DNA of 19,662 nucleotides, taken from contig JAJZIF010000017.1 in the NCBI GenBank assembly GCA_021810735.1, positions 1 through 19,662 on the forward strand. Reading direction: 5' to 3'. The notes below the pieces were generated by a model that searched no databases, was not told where the DNA came from, and saw only the letters and a program-made list of their open reading frames with translations. Shown one piece after another: positions 1-8,873 of this stretch. Both the position numbers and the translations under genes were made by a program. Positions within the stretch are counted from its first letter, which is position 1; each line of letters opens with the position of its first letter. This stretch comes from Acidobacteriota bacterium. Its GTDB lineage: Bacteria > Acidobacteriota > Terriglobia > Terriglobales > Acidobacteriaceae.

Positions 1-48
1 TTGTATGGGGCCGCCCAGAATTCCACAGGTAAATCAGTGAAAATCCTA

Positions 49-78
49 TTGACATGAAATTGTACGCGATGCTGTAAT
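49..78 (+). promoter_or_regulatory. Predicted sigma70 promoter of the TonB receptor gene
   Basis: The -35 box TTGACA (49-54) is a perfect consensus match. An 18-nt spacer separates it from TGTAAT (73-78), which matches the TATAAT consensus at five of six positions. The predicted start of transcription is around 85. The LacI-type operator at 107-120 lies just downstream, a position from which a bound repressor would block the elongating or initiating polymerase. Confidence 0.7.
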
Positions 79-106
79 TTTGTTCGGCGTTCGTTACAAG
101 GTTGGA

Positions 107-120
107 TGTAATCCGTTACA
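107..120. promoter_or_regulatory. LacI-family operator-like palindrome, TonB receptor
   Basis: The sequence TGTAATCCGTTACA has 5-bp inverted half-sites TGTAA and TTACA around a 4-bp centre. This is close to the known LacI/GalR-family (cre-like) pattern TGTAANCGNTNACA, with only the second central base differing. A second half-site CGTTACA sits at 92-98, exactly 22 nt (two helical turns) upstream of the one at 114-120. The most economical regulator is the LacI protein encoded at 7881-8873; that link is inferred. Confidence 0.55.
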
Positions 121-160
121 GCGGATGCCGGCATGCATCACTTCGTCAGACATTGAAAAA

Positions 161-189
161 GCCCCCGCAGAACTTTAAGGAGCGGGCGC
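161..189. other. GC-rich stem-loop in the receptor leader
   Basis: GCCCCCGC (161-168) pairs with GCGGGCGC (182-189) with one mismatch around a 13-nt loop. On the plus strand it has no T-run after it and would be a leader structure. On the minus strand it is followed directly by five T residues (156-160), so it could act as an intrinsic terminator for leftward, antisense transcription. Confidence 0.5.
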
Positions 190-209
190 TGAGTAGATCG
201 GTACGAAAA

Positions 210-236
210 CGCTTTCCAGATAAGTCACGGAAAGCG
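210..236 (+). other. Perfect 8-bp leader hairpin
   Basis: CGCTTTCC (210-217) pairs perfectly with GGAAAGCG (229-236) over an 11-nt loop. It lies about 85 nt before the receptor Shine-Dalgarno and is the second hairpin of the long leader. A role in mRNA stability or translation control is possible but not shown. Confidence 0.5.
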
Positions 237-331
237 AAATAGAAAGAAGCCCGATTCCATGAAGATGAGAAGCGGGCGAGCATGTTTTGGACTGTTGAGT
301 CGTTATCAGGGAAACGTTGTGGAGGCAAATC

Positions 332-3300
332 ATGAGGTCAAGGCTCGCGAAGGCCTATCTAGGCTTTGCGCTACTGGGACTATTTCTGGTCCTTGGAGTT
401 CCTCACGCAAGAGCGCAAAGAGTTTACGGAAGTATTACCGGAACTGTGACAGATCCGACAGGCGCGGTGATTCCAAAGGCCGCTGTCACGCTGGTGGGAG
501 AACAAACCGGATTTACGTATCATGCGGTCACCAATTCAAAGGGTGAATACCGCTTTTTGCAGTTGCAGGTTGGTGAGTATGACCTTACGGTGAGCGCGCC
601 GGGTTTTGAAAGCGCTCAGGTCAAGGCAGTTCGCGTGAACCTGCAGGAAACGACGCCGGCCAATGTCACGCTGAAAATCGGTTCCGCGACGCAGAGTATT
701 ACGGTGAACGCAGGGGCACTGAGCCTGCAGACCCAGACGTCAGACATTACGGGTTCGATTACGCAGCAGCAGTACCTGAAGCTGCCGCTGACCCTGGGCG
801 GTGTGGGCGCGCTGCGGTCGCCGGAGGCATTTGTATTCCTGCTTCCCGGCAACACCGGGCCCGGAACCAGCAACAACAACAGCAACGGCGTGTTTTTCAG
901 CAAGCTGGCCGGTGGCCAGAACTTCGGCGCCGAAGTGTTCCTGGATGGTATTGACCAGCAGCGCAGCGAAAATGGATCGTCGTTTGACGAGGAAGCGCCT
1001 TCTGTGGATGCTCTTCGCGAACTGACGGTGACGGATGCGGTGCCGCCGGCGGAATTCAACCGCACGACGGGCGGTGTGGAAAACTTTGTTACCAAGAGCG
1101 GCACGAACAAGTACCACGGCATGGTCTACGAGATCCTGCGCAACGCGGCACTCGACGCGAATCTCTGGTTCAACAACGGGTATAGGGCGCAGAACTGCGT
1201 GGGCGCGAACGATACGCCGGCGTGCCGCAAGATTTACGCAACGCCTGCAGACCACAAGAACGATTATGGTGTCACGCTCGGCGGGCCCGTCACGATTCCG
1301 CATGTGTACAACGGGCGTAACCGGTTGTTCTTCTTCTTCTCGTGGGAACAGCTGAAATATGCTCTGGGCACGACCGCAACAACAACCGTGCCTACGCCGC
1401 AGGAGCTTTCGGGCGACTTCTCCAACCCCGCACTGTTTAACACCAGCAAGGTGGTGGGTACGAATCCATGTACAGGCGGCCCGGTGTATCAAGGCCAGAT
1501 CTTCGATCCCTCGACGACGCGAGTGGTGAACGGGATCGAGTGCCGCGATCCGTTCCCGGGCAACAAGATTCCAACGCAGGATTTCTCACCTGCCTCGAAG
1601 AAGCTTCTCAGCTACTTCCCCGCGCCGACCAACAGTGGCGTGTTTAACAACTACACGTTTGCGGCGACGTCACCGATCACGAACACGACGATGACGCTGC
1701 GCATCGACGGCACTGTGGGCAAGAGCCACATCTGGAGTTCCTATACCTCGCGCGACAACAACCGAATCGCGGGTACGCCGCAAATCCTACCGTACCCGAT
1801 TGATCCGAACACGTGGGCGCAGGACTTTGAGACGCACTTCTGGCGGTTTGGATGGGATTACACCATTACTCCCAACCTGCTGAACGACTTTACGATTGGT
1901 TCAAACCGGTCGAACAGCAAGAACTATGCGGTTCCGATTGCCAACGGCATCAATTACCTGCAGCAGGCGGGTATCGGCAACGCGAATTCCAACAACTTCC
2001 CGATTATCACGAACGGACTGACGGATCAGGAAGGCATGCCGAACTATGGGGATAATATCGATAACGGTCTGCGCCTGGTCGATAACGTGATGTGGCAGAA
2101 GGGCAGCCACAGCATCACGATCGGTACGGATGATCGTTATCAGCAGTACTCTCCGATTGTCGGCAACTCGCCGAGCATTAATTTCTGCGGGAATCAGACC
2201 TCGGCCTATCTGGGTTCTGCGCAAAACGGAAACGGCCTGGCCAGCGAACTTCTGGGCGATGCCTGCGGCGGCGCACAGGTGGTGTATGCGCACCAGTCGC
2301 GCTGGATTTCCTGGTACTTCTCCGGTTACATCCAGGACAACTGGAATGTGACGCAGCACCTGACGCTGAACCTGGGCGTGAACTACAGCGTGGATGTTCC
2401 GCGTAAGGAAGCGAACAACTTCACCTCCAACTTCAGCCGGACGGCGATCGATCCGGAGTACGGTGTACCCGGTGCGCTGGTGTTCGGTACGACGTGCAGC
2501 GGCTGCAATACGCGCTGGGCGGATACGTACCACAAAGACGTGGCGCCTCGTTTAGGGTTTGCGTGGACGCCGCCGGCCATGAACGATAAGACGGTGGTTC
2601 GCGGAGGCTTCGGGATTCTTTACGGGCCGCTGCAGTACGACGACTTCGGCAGCGCGATGGATTCCGGATATAAGGCGAACCCGGTATTCCCTTCGAAGAA
2701 CGGATTCGATCCATCGTTCCAGATCGACAACGGATACCCGGCATTCAAGGCGCCGCCAAACCTCGATCCCGGCATGTACAACGGAACGTTTGTGCCTGGA
2801 TCCTATATCGAGAAGAGAGCAGCCCGGCCAGCCGAAGTCTATAACTGGGATTTGAACGTGCAGCAGCAGGTGGTGAAGAACCTGATCCTGAGCGTCGGCT
2901 ACATTGGCAGCGGCGCGCAGAACCTGCAAGCCAACAACCAGAACATCAACAACATTCCGTACAAGGACCTTGCGCTAGGTAAGGAACTTGGGGATGGTCT
3001 GCAAAACAATCCTTACGGCGTTTCCGTACCTTTCCCCGGATATTTCAATCTGTGGGGCAACGGGGTACAAATTCAGCAAGCGCTGCGTCCGTTCCCGCAG
3101 TATGACTTCATCGACTCCGGGTGCTGCCTGGAAAACACGGGTCACTCCACTTATGAAGCGATGCTGGTATCTCTGCAGGGACACTTCAAGGATCTGACAC
3201 TGCAGGCGTCGTACACGTGGTCGAAGAACATCAACGACTCCGACAGTGCGCTTCCGAACACGAATCCTGGCCAGCCGCAGGTGCAGAATCCTGACAACCT

Positions 3301-3997
3301 GCACCAGGAGAAGGCGATCAGCATTCAAGACATTCCGAATACGCTGGTGCTGAGTTATGTATATGCACTGCCGGCAGGCAAGGGGCAGAAATACTTCAAT
3401 CATGGACCTCTGAGTTACATGTTGGGAGGGTGGCAGATTGGAGGCATTCAGCGTTACCAGAATGGTGAGCCAACGGCGTTTTGCTGTACGGTCGGCATAC
3501 CGGGCTGGGAAAACGCAACGCGGTATGACTATATCCCGGGAGTCAACGTCAAGAGCCCTGTTTACCGGCGGGGATGGAAGAGCATCAATCCGTTCAACAC
3601 GGCCGGAGGGTCCAATCCGCAAACCAACAGCTTCTTTAACGGTTCGGATACCAATGGTTCGGCAGCGTATCTGAATGGATCGGCAACGCCTGCCTTCCAC
3701 GATCAGGTGGCGGCGGTGGATGCAACCACGCAGAACGTTCCCTACACGCTTGGAGATACTCCTCGTGTGACCGGGGAGAGGATGCCAGCATGGATGGATG
3801 AAGACTTCAGCCTGGTCAAAGACACGCCCATTGCGCACCATTTGACCTTTGAGTTGAAGTTCGACATCCTGAACGCTTTCAACCGGCACATATTTGGATC
3901 TCCGGATACTAATCCCGCGGACTTTTTCTTCGGGATACCAACGTACCAGGCGAATGCACCAAGGGCCATCCAGGCCTCTGGGAATATCACCTTCTAG
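332..3997 (+). CDS. TonB-dependent receptor with N-terminal Cna-B/carboxypeptidase-regulatory-like domain (SusC-like)
   Basis: This is a 1,221-residue outer-membrane receptor of the large acidobacterial family, predicted to import a bulky substrate (often glycans or glycan-derived oligomers) using TonB energy. Residues 1-28 form a signal peptide with cleavage after ARA. Residues 32-123 are a Cna-B-like beta-sandwich (start GSITGTVTDPTGAVIPKA). A plug follows at roughly 140-270 (EVFLDGIDQQ, then NRTTGGVENFVTKSGTNKYHG), and the rest is an aromatic, Asn-rich 22-strand-type barrel ending in a terminal Phe. ATG at 332 is preferred over the in-frame TTG at 317 because GGAGG lies six bases before it and the signal peptide then starts correctly. 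Transcription ends at the 4019-4052 terminator. The ligand cannot be read from the sequence; neighbouring enzymes suggest a glycan. No SusD partner is encoded nearby. Confidence 0.9.
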   Translation: MRSRLAKAYLGFALLGLFLVLGVPHARAQRVYGSITGTVTDPTGAVIPKAAVTLVGEQTGFTYHAVTNSKGEYRFLQLQVGEYDLTVSAPGFESAQVKAVRVNLQETTPANVTLKIGSATQSITVNAGALSLQTQTSDITGSITQQQYLKLPLTLGGVGALRSPEAFVFLLPGNTGPGTSNNNSNGVFFSKLAGGQNFGAEVFLDGIDQQRSENGSSFDEEAPSVDALRELTVTDAVPPAEFNRTTGGVENFVTKSGTNKYHGMVYEILRNAALDANLWFNNGYRAQNCVGANDTPACRKIYATPADHKNDYGVTLGGPVTIPHVYNGRNRLFFFFSWEQLKYALGTTATTTVPTPQELSGDFSNPALFNTSKVVGTNPCTGGPVYQGQIFDPSTTRVVNGIECRDPFPGNKIPTQDFSPASKKLLSYFPAPTNSGVFNNYTFAATSPITNTTMTLRIDGTVGKSHIWSSYTSRDNNRIAGTPQILPYPIDPNTWAQDFETHFWRFGWDYTITPNLLNDFTIGSNRSNSKNYAVPIANGINYLQQAGIGNANSNNFPIITNGLTDQEGMPNYGDNIDNGLRLVDNVMWQKGSHSITIGTDDRYQQYSPIVGNSPSINFCGNQTSAYLGSAQNGNGLASELLGDACGGAQVVYAHQSRWISWYFSGYIQDNWNVTQHLTLNLGVNYSVDVPRKEANNFTSNFSRTAIDPEYGVPGALVFGTTCSGCNTRWADTYHKDVAPRLGFAWTPPAMNDKTVVRGGFGILYGPLQYDDFGSAMDSGYKANPVFPSKNGFDPSFQIDNGYPAFKAPPNLDPGMYNGTFVPGSYIEKRAARPAEVYNWDLNVQQQVVKNLILSVGYIGSGAQNLQANNQNINNIPYKDLALGKELGDGLQNNPYGVSVPFPGYFNLWGNGVQIQQALRPFPQYDFIDSGCCLENTGHSTYEAMLVSLQGHFKDLTLQASYTWSKNINDSDSALPNTNPGQPQVQNPDNLHQEKAISIQDIPNTLVLSYVYALPAGKGQKYFNHGPLSYMLGGWQIGGIQRYQNGEPTAFCCTVGIPGWENATRYDYIPGVNVKSPVYRRGWKSINPFNTAGGSNPQTNSFFNGSDTNGSAAYLNGSATPAFHDQVAAVDATTQNVPYTLGDTPRVTGERMPAWMDEDFSLVKDTPIAHHLTFELKFDILNAFNRHIFGSPDTNPADFFFGIPTYQANAPRAIQASGNITF

Positions 3998-4018
3998 GTA
4001 CGGTTGCCGTTTCTTTGC

Positions 4019-4052
4019 GGGGGAGCCTGTCTCGTGGCAGGTTCCCCCTTTT
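4019..4052 (+). terminator. Rho-independent terminator after the TonB receptor
   Basis: An 11-bp stem pairs 4019-4029 with 4038-4048 and includes one G-T wobble. The loop is 8 nt and a four-T run (4049-4052) follows. It begins 22 nt after the receptor stop codon and separates the receptor from the TPR gene at 4120. Confidence 0.8.
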
Positions 4053-4119
4053 CATTCCCGAGAGCCGGAGAAGCATGGTTGACTTTCCTGGCTATCGTTT
4101 CTAGGCTAAGGCCACGATT

Positions 4120-5307
4120 ATGCGGTTAAGAAGATGCGGGATCGCTGGATTGCTGCTGCTGGCAGGCATCAGCGCGACAGGGTATTGCCAGGATGCCAAC
4201 TCGGCGCTGGTGCAAGGATGGTTTCGTCGTGGAGCAGAGGCGATGCAGGCGGGGAATGTTCCGGGTGCCGAAGCAGCATTTCACAAGGTGACGGAGCTGG
4301 ATCCAGGGCTTGCACCGGGATGGTTGGACATGGGGCTGGCGCAATTACGGGAGGGCAAGGTGCCCCAGGCGATTGCGGCAATTCAGAAGAGCCTGCAACT
4401 CGATCCGTCGTCGCCGGGCGCGCATTTGTTTCTGGGGATCGCGGAATATCAGGCGAGCCACAATGAAGATGCAGTGCGGGATCTGAAGCTGGCAATCCAC
4501 GACAACCCCAAAGATGAGCAGGCGTATATGTGGCTGGGGATCGTGGAGCTGAATATGGGACATCCTGAGCTCGCGGTGGGTCCACTGGACAAGGCGAACG
4601 AGCTGAACCCCAAGGATGAGAATGTTCTGGATTACCAGGTGCAGGCGCACCTGGCCGTGGCAAAGCAAAGTTATAAGAAGCTGTATGAGCTGGATCCTTC
4701 CTCATGGAGGATTCATCAGCTGAGCGCGGTGATTGACAACGATGCGCGCGACCACCAGCACGCGGTGAAGGAATACAAGCTGGCACTCAAGCTGGCGCCA
4801 AACCGGCCTGATCTGTGGGAAGGGCTGGGATGGCAGTACCGGGCGCTGGATGACAACAGCGACGCGGTGGTGGCGTTTCAAAAACAACTGCAACTGAGCC
4901 CGGGAAATCCGATTGCGATGTATAACCTGGCAAGCTCGGAAGTGGAGAACGGGCAACCCGCGGCGGCGATTCCGCTGCTGGAGCACGTGGTGAAGATTTA
5001 CCAGGTGCCGACGCAGGCGAATTACTACCTGGGGCGGGCGTTTGCGTCGGAAGGCAAATATGGAGAGGCGGCGGTGCAGTTCCAACTGGCTACGCATGTT
5101 GCGGGGCCGATTGCGCAGCGCTCCTGGTATCAGTTGTCACAAGCGTACCGGCACCTGGGCAAGATTCCAGAGGCGAGGGCAGCCGTGTTGAAATTCCAGA
5201 AGCTGCAAGAGGAGAGCACTCAGGCCAGCGCGAAGAGCGCGCAGGATTTCCTCAAGCTGAACCAGACGAATGCGAGCGCTGCGAGCGGCAAGCAACCCAA
5301 GCAGTAG
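4120..5307 (+). CDS. Exported tetratricopeptide-repeat (TPR) protein
   Basis: This 395-residue protein has an N-terminal signal peptide (about residues 1-23, with hydrophobic GLLLLAGI) followed by about nine TPR units from residue 30 to 365, for example WLDMGLAQLREGKVPQAIAAIQKSLQLDP-type repeats. TPR arrays are scaffolds for protein or peptide binding; no catalytic domain is visible. The low-complexity tail is rich in Ala, Ser, Gln and Lys. There is no lipobox: the Cys near residue 23 is preceded by Gly-Tyr, so a soluble periplasmic protein is more likely than a lipoprotein. The ribosome binding site is weak (TAAGG at 4107-4111). A TTGACT at 4079-4084 could be a -35 box, but the matching -10 is poor. 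It follows the TonB receptor on the same strand, past a terminator, so co-expression would need readthrough or its own promoter. Confidence 0.85.
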   Translation: MRLRRCGIAGLLLLAGISATGYCQDANSALVQGWFRRGAEAMQAGNVPGAEAAFHKVTELDPGLAPGWLDMGLAQLREGKVPQAIAAIQKSLQLDPSSPGAHLFLGIAEYQASHNEDAVRDLKLAIHDNPKDEQAYMWLGIVELNMGHPELAVGPLDKANELNPKDENVLDYQVQAHLAVAKQSYKKLYELDPSSWRIHQLSAVIDNDARDHQHAVKEYKLALKLAPNRPDLWEGLGWQYRALDDNSDAVVAFQKQLQLSPGNPIAMYNLASSEVENGQPAAAIPLLEHVVKIYQVPTQANYYLGRAFASEGKYGEAAVQFQLATHVAGPIAQRSWYQLSQAYRHLGKIPEARAAVLKFQKLQEESTQASAKSAQDFLKLNQTNASAASGKQPKQ

Positions 5308-5464
5308 GGCCGATCTGGGCTTTCACGGCTCTTGCGCTTGAGGGGGCGGCGGTTTTTCTCAATAGATAAGTTGTGACGGGTGTGGTGGATTCGATGCGGC
5401 CGTTTGTTGTTGGAATGGCCATGCCGGGTGCTTTGTTCTCCACTCTATCTTGAGGAGAAATGCT

Positions 5465-6415
5465 TCACGGGTTGTCGGAGTGGGTTCCGTCCAGTGCCGC
5501 AACCCTGGCGAACTCGGCTTTTGCCTGACTGGTCTTGCCTTCCTTGCTGAGAACACGTCCGAGCTGAAAGTGGAGAGCTGCATCTTTCGGAGCCTTCTTG
5601 AGCGCAGTTCGGAGTTCGGCTTCCGCGTCGGCGAAGTTGCCGAGGCGGTAGTTCGCCCGGGCGAGTTGAGTCAGGATGCGCTGGCTGCGAGGGTCTATGG
5701 TTGCTGCCTGCTTGAGCAGCGGCAGGGCCCTGGTGAGATGATTCTGGTCCAGATAGATGATGCCAAGGTTGAGCAGCGGTTCTTCGCTGGGATGGGTTGA
5801 GTTCTGCTGCCAGGCGATGGCCTGTTTGTAGGCTGCAATGGCGTCATTCCATTTGAAGAGCGCCTCATAGGTGAGGCCGAGGTTGTTTTCCGCGTCGACG
5901 GAATGGGGTTTTAGCTTGAGGGCCTGTTCGAAGCAGATTTCGGCTTTCTTGAAGAGATTTTGTGTGTAGAGAATACGGCCCATGCTGTACCAGGCCATTT
6001 CATCATGAGGATTCATGCGGAGAGACTGGTACATCCATTTCGCGGCGTCCTTGTAATCGTTGAGCAGGACGTAGTCGAGTGCGACCCATTTGAGGTCTTC
6101 GGCGGTGGGGTGGCGGAGTTGCGCGGCGCGAGTGTATTCCTGAAGGGATTCCGCGGGTTTGTCTGCGCGAAACAAGGCGTAAGCGAGCATGACATGAAGC
6201 TCGGCCTGGTCTTTGTGTTCGGGAAGGAGTTTTCGGAGCAGGGCTACTGCCTGTGCGTACTGTTTGTGCAAGAGAAGCTGCGTGGGGGCGGCAAGATCGG
6301 CAGGAGGCGCGGGTTGCTGTGCGGGGGTTACCGCGCGCGCGGGAATGCTGCCCGCAAAGAGAGTTGCAAGGAGAAGCATTTCAGACACGCGGAGCAGTTT
6401 TATGCGGAGCATCAT
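5465..6415 (-). CDS. Exported TPR protein
   Basis: This 316-residue protein has a Sec signal peptide (hydrophobic LLLATLFAGS, likely cleavage after IPARA near residue 28), a short Pro/Ala-rich linker, then about seven TPR units up to the C terminus, such as AWYSMGRILYTQNLFKKAEICFEQALKLKP. It is convergent with the TPR gene at 4120-5307 and lies 168 nt downstream of the TPR gene at 6584-7699 on the same strand, so those two may be co-transcribed. No good Shine-Dalgarno precedes the ATG at 6415, so the start is chosen from the signal peptide; the second Met codon (6412) is equally possible. The function is unknown beyond protein binding in the periplasm. Confidence 0.82.
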   Translation of the reverse strand: MMLRIKLLRVSEMLLLATLFAGSIPARAVTPAQQPAPPADLAAPTQLLLHKQYAQAVALLRKLLPEHKDQAELHVMLAYALFRADKPAESLQEYTRAAQLRHPTAEDLKWVALDYVLLNDYKDAAKWMYQSLRMNPHDEMAWYSMGRILYTQNLFKKAEICFEQALKLKPHSVDAENNLGLTYEALFKWNDAIAAYKQAIAWQQNSTHPSEEPLLNLGIIYLDQNHLTRALPLLKQAATIDPRSQRILTQLARANYRLGNFADAEAELRTALKKAPKDAALHFQLGRVLSKEGKTSQAKAEFARVAALDGTHSDNP

Positions 6416-6583
6416 CGAAGACTATTCCATGGGATCCGCCTCGGCATGGCGCCGCTGTTTGATCACAGGATTGATATCAGTTTAAACCGCTATCCGGGAG
6501 GCGAGGCGAGCGTGTGAACCGAAGCAGCGCGCTACGCAAGGGATTATGTCTATGCTGTTCGTCGTGAGAGTTGCGAGACGGAT

Positions 6584-7699
6584 TCAAGGTTGCGTGGCGG
6601 AAGATTTCTCGATGGTATAGCCATGGCTCAGCTGTGCCTGCTTCGCGGTGAGGGCCTGGGCTTCGGCCATTTGATTGGCTGCCTGGGATTTTTTGCCGAG
6701 CTGGGCCAGCGTCATGGCGTAGTAGCGATGTGCAGTGACATAGCTGGGTGCATAAAGCACGGCCTGACCCAGGTACTTCGCCGCAGCCTGGTAGTTTTTG
6801 CCTCGGAAGGCAAGGATACCCATTCCGGTGAGAGCGCCACCGTGATAAGGGTTCACGGAGAGAACGTGAGTGAACTCGGCTTTGGCCTGGGTGTTCTGCT
6901 GGCGGTCGAGAGCGATGACGCCCAGCTCATAGTAGGAAGCGACCTGGTTGGGTTGGAGCGCGATGGAGCGGCGCAACTGCACGACAGCAGCGTCGTACTG
7001 AGACATCATGCGGAGCAGATGGCCCAAGCCATAATGTGCAGTTGCGTCGTTGGGCCGCTTCAGGAGATAGGCGCGCAGGTGCTTTTCCGCGGCCGGCATG
7101 TTTTGCTCATCGAGTTCGACATGCGCCAGCGCGTACAGCGTCTTGAGGTTGGAGGGGTCGAGGCGATGGGCCTTGGTCAGGGCCTTATCAGCATTGTGAT
7201 AGATCTGCATTCCGTCGGCCTGGATACCAAAGTCGGTGAGGAGTTCGGGTGAGTCCGGCACAGATTTGAGCGCGCGGTAAAGGATGGCCAAGGCTCCGTT
7301 CTGGTCGCCGGCGGCGCGGAACGAGAGTGCATCCTTGATTGCGGCGTGGACTTCGCCGGATTGAGCCGCTCTGGAACCGGGCGAGATGGCGAGCGCGGAT
7401 TCGAAGGACTTCATAGCGTCGCCATAGAGCCGTTGCCGGGTTTGAATCTCGCCGAGTTTCAGCCAGGCTTCTGCGTCGTGCGGTTCGCGCTGGACGAGGG
7501 AGGACAGCAGCAGATTCGCCTGTTCGAAATGGTCGCCGGCTGCGAGAGAGTCTGCCCGATGAAGAGCAGCGGCAGCAGAATTGGTTTGAGCTATCAGCGC
7601 GGGCGGGATGAAAAGGGTGCAGAGAAGAGCGATGGACGAGCAGGTTTTCCGCCTTGCAGACGGCAGGGAAAAGCGGAGACCGGGGAAACAAACGGGCAT
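6584..7699 (-). CDS. Exported TPR protein
   Basis: A 371-residue product with a basic N terminus, then a hydrophobic segment (SSIALLCTLFIPPALIA, about residues 21-37) that reads as a signal peptide, then about eight TPR units to about residue 350. The reading frame stays open upstream to 8128, but that extension runs antisense through the LacI gene and lacks a signal peptide at its start, so ATG at 7699 is chosen. No strong Shine-Dalgarno is visible. The gene follows lacI on the same strand after a 181-nt gap that may hold its own promoter (CATAAT on the minus strand near 7738; -35 weak). It is the third exported TPR protein in 4 kb. Confidence 0.8.
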   Translation of the reverse strand: MPVCFPGLRFSLPSARRKTCSSIALLCTLFIPPALIAQTNSAAAALHRADSLAAGDHFEQANLLLSSLVQREPHDAEAWLKLGEIQTRQRLYGDAMKSFESALAISPGSRAAQSGEVHAAIKDALSFRAAGDQNGALAILYRALKSVPDSPELLTDFGIQADGMQIYHNADKALTKAHRLDPSNLKTLYALAHVELDEQNMPAAEKHLRAYLLKRPNDATAHYGLGHLLRMMSQYDAAVVQLRRSIALQPNQVASYYELGVIALDRQQNTQAKAEFTHVLSVNPYHGGALTGMGILAFRGKNYQAAAKYLGQAVLYAPSYVTAHRYYAMTLAQLGKKSQAANQMAEAQALTAKQAQLSHGYTIEKSSATQP

Positions 7700-7880
7700 G
7701 GGTAATCCACGAGAGTGGAGTGATTCTATCTCTAAATTATGCACTGGCGAGGCGGCATTGTGAGCTTGCATATCATGCGAGGCCAAGTACCGCTGCGTGA
7801 TCCGATGGAAGAACTCACTTTTCGATGAGGCACCCAAACTTGAGGGGCATGTCCTCTGCCTGGATTCGGCGCGCAAGAGG

Positions 7881-8873
7881 CTAGGAAGGGGCCATGGTGG
7901 ACTGGCGTACGACCAGTTCCGTAGGGATGCGAAGAACGTTGAAGTTATGGTCATTCTGCATTTTGACGAGTGCGTGAAAGGCTGTTTCGGCGATCTCGTT
8001 CCTGGGAATGCGAATGCTTGTGAGTGGCGGCTGCGTGTAGGAACTGAAGGTAATGTCGTCGAAGCCAACCAGGGAGATATCTTCGGGGACACGGAGTCCT
8101 TTGTCACGGATTGCCCGGAGGGCGCCAATGGCAGTCAGGTCGTTGGACGTGATGACGGCCTTTGGCAAGACTGGCCCGGCGAGCATGAGGGTCATGGCAT
8201 CGTAGCCTCCGCCGATAGTGTGGTCGCCCTTCTGGACGAAATGGTCGGGTATGAGAAGTCCGCGCTGCTGCATACTTTTCACAAAGGCCTTGTGGCGGAT
8301 GCGGGCAGAGTGATACCTGGCGGGACCTGCGATGTAACCGATGAAAGTATGGCCGATGGAACGAAGATGCTCGACCGCAGATTCTATGCCTGAGGGGTAA
8401 TCGATGACGATTCGGCTGACATTATTGCGGGAGCGTGCGGTATCGAGGAAGACAAGAGGAATGCGCTGCTGGTGAAAGTCCTCAAGCACCTGGGAGTGCA
8501 CTTCAGAGGTCATGATGGCGACGCCATCGACCTTTCTCTGCAGCATGCGGCGAGCGCAATGTTCGGCTCGGACTGGATCGTAGTTTGTATTGGCAACGAG
8601 GACCTCTTTGCCGTGGCGCATAGCGACGTCTTCGAAACTCTTGACCAACTCAGGGAAGAACGGGTTGGTGATATCGGAAATGATGAGTCCGTAGAGGTTG
8701 CTTCGGCCGGAGCCGAGGGCGCGAGCGTTAGTGTCAGGGTAGTAGCGGAGCTTCTCAATAGCACGCCGGACGCGGAGTGCCGTCTCTTCGCTGACTTTGT
8801 CAGATCCGTTGATGGTTCGCGAGACGGTGGCGGTGGAAACCTTCGCGATCCGCGCTACCTCCTTAATATTCAT
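7881..8873 (-). CDS. LacI/GalR-family transcriptional regulator
   Basis: A 330-residue DNA-binding repressor of the usual family length. Residues 2-25 form the helix-turn-helix (IKEVARIAKVSTATVSRTING), residues 46-57 the hinge region (PDTNARALGSGR), and residues 60-325 the periplasmic-binding-protein-like sensor domain, with the family signatures ISDITNPFFPELV, DGVAIM and LVGFDD. Such proteins bind CG-centred palindromes and are released or recruited by a sugar. The minus-strand Shine-Dalgarno GAGGA ends eight bases before the ATG. The gene is divergent from the GtaA-like gene at 9402, and cre-like palindromes occur in that gap (9187-9200) and before the TonB receptor (107-120). This makes it the likely local regulator. 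The effector sugar is unknown. Confidence 0.92.
   Translation of the reverse strand: MNIKEVARIAKVSTATVSRTINGSDKVSEETALRVRRAIEKLRYYPDTNARALGSGRSNLYGLIISDITNPFFPELVKSFEDVAMRHGKEVLVANTNYDPVRAEHCARRMLQRKVDGVAIMTSEVHSQVLEDFHQQRIPLVFLDTARSRNNVSRIVIDYPSGIESAVEHLRSIGHTFIGYIAGPARYHSARIRHKAFVKSMQQRGLLIPDHFVQKGDHTIGGGYDAMTLMLAGPVLPKAVITSNDLTAIGALRAIRDKGLRVPEDISLVGFDDITFSSYTQPPLTSIRIPRNEIAETAFHALVKMQNDHNFNVLRIPTELVVRQSTMAPS

Larger units (their letters stand above)
1..331 (+). other. Non-coding leader region upstream of the TonB receptor
   Basis: No convincing gene lies here. The stretch holds a promoter (49-78), a LacI-type operator (107-120), two hairpins (161-189 and 210-236) and the receptor's Shine-Dalgarno sequence GGAGG at 321-325. 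If transcription starts near 85, the receptor mRNA has an untranslated leader of about 245 nt, which is long for a bacterial gene. A 60-codon antisense ORF at 146-328 shows no recognisable domain and is not called. Confidence 0.7.

Noticed and set aside
317..331. TTG start of the TonB receptor
   Set aside because: The Shine-Dalgarno GGAGG at 321-325 lies inside this extension; ATG at 332 fits both spacing and signal peptide.
2975..3889. 304-codon minus-strand ORF inside the TonB receptor
   Set aside because: Arg/Val/Ile-rich shadow without signal peptide, domain or ribosome binding site; the plus-strand receptor is certain.
5436..5459. TTCTCC/GGAGAA hairpin after the 5465-6415 gene as a terminator
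   Set aside because: Only six base pairs with a 12-nt loop and no T-run on the minus strand.
7700..8128. N-terminal extension of the third TPR protein (open frame up to 8128)
   Set aside because: It overlaps the LacI gene in another frame, has no TPR or signal features, and the signal peptide begins at the Met at 7699.
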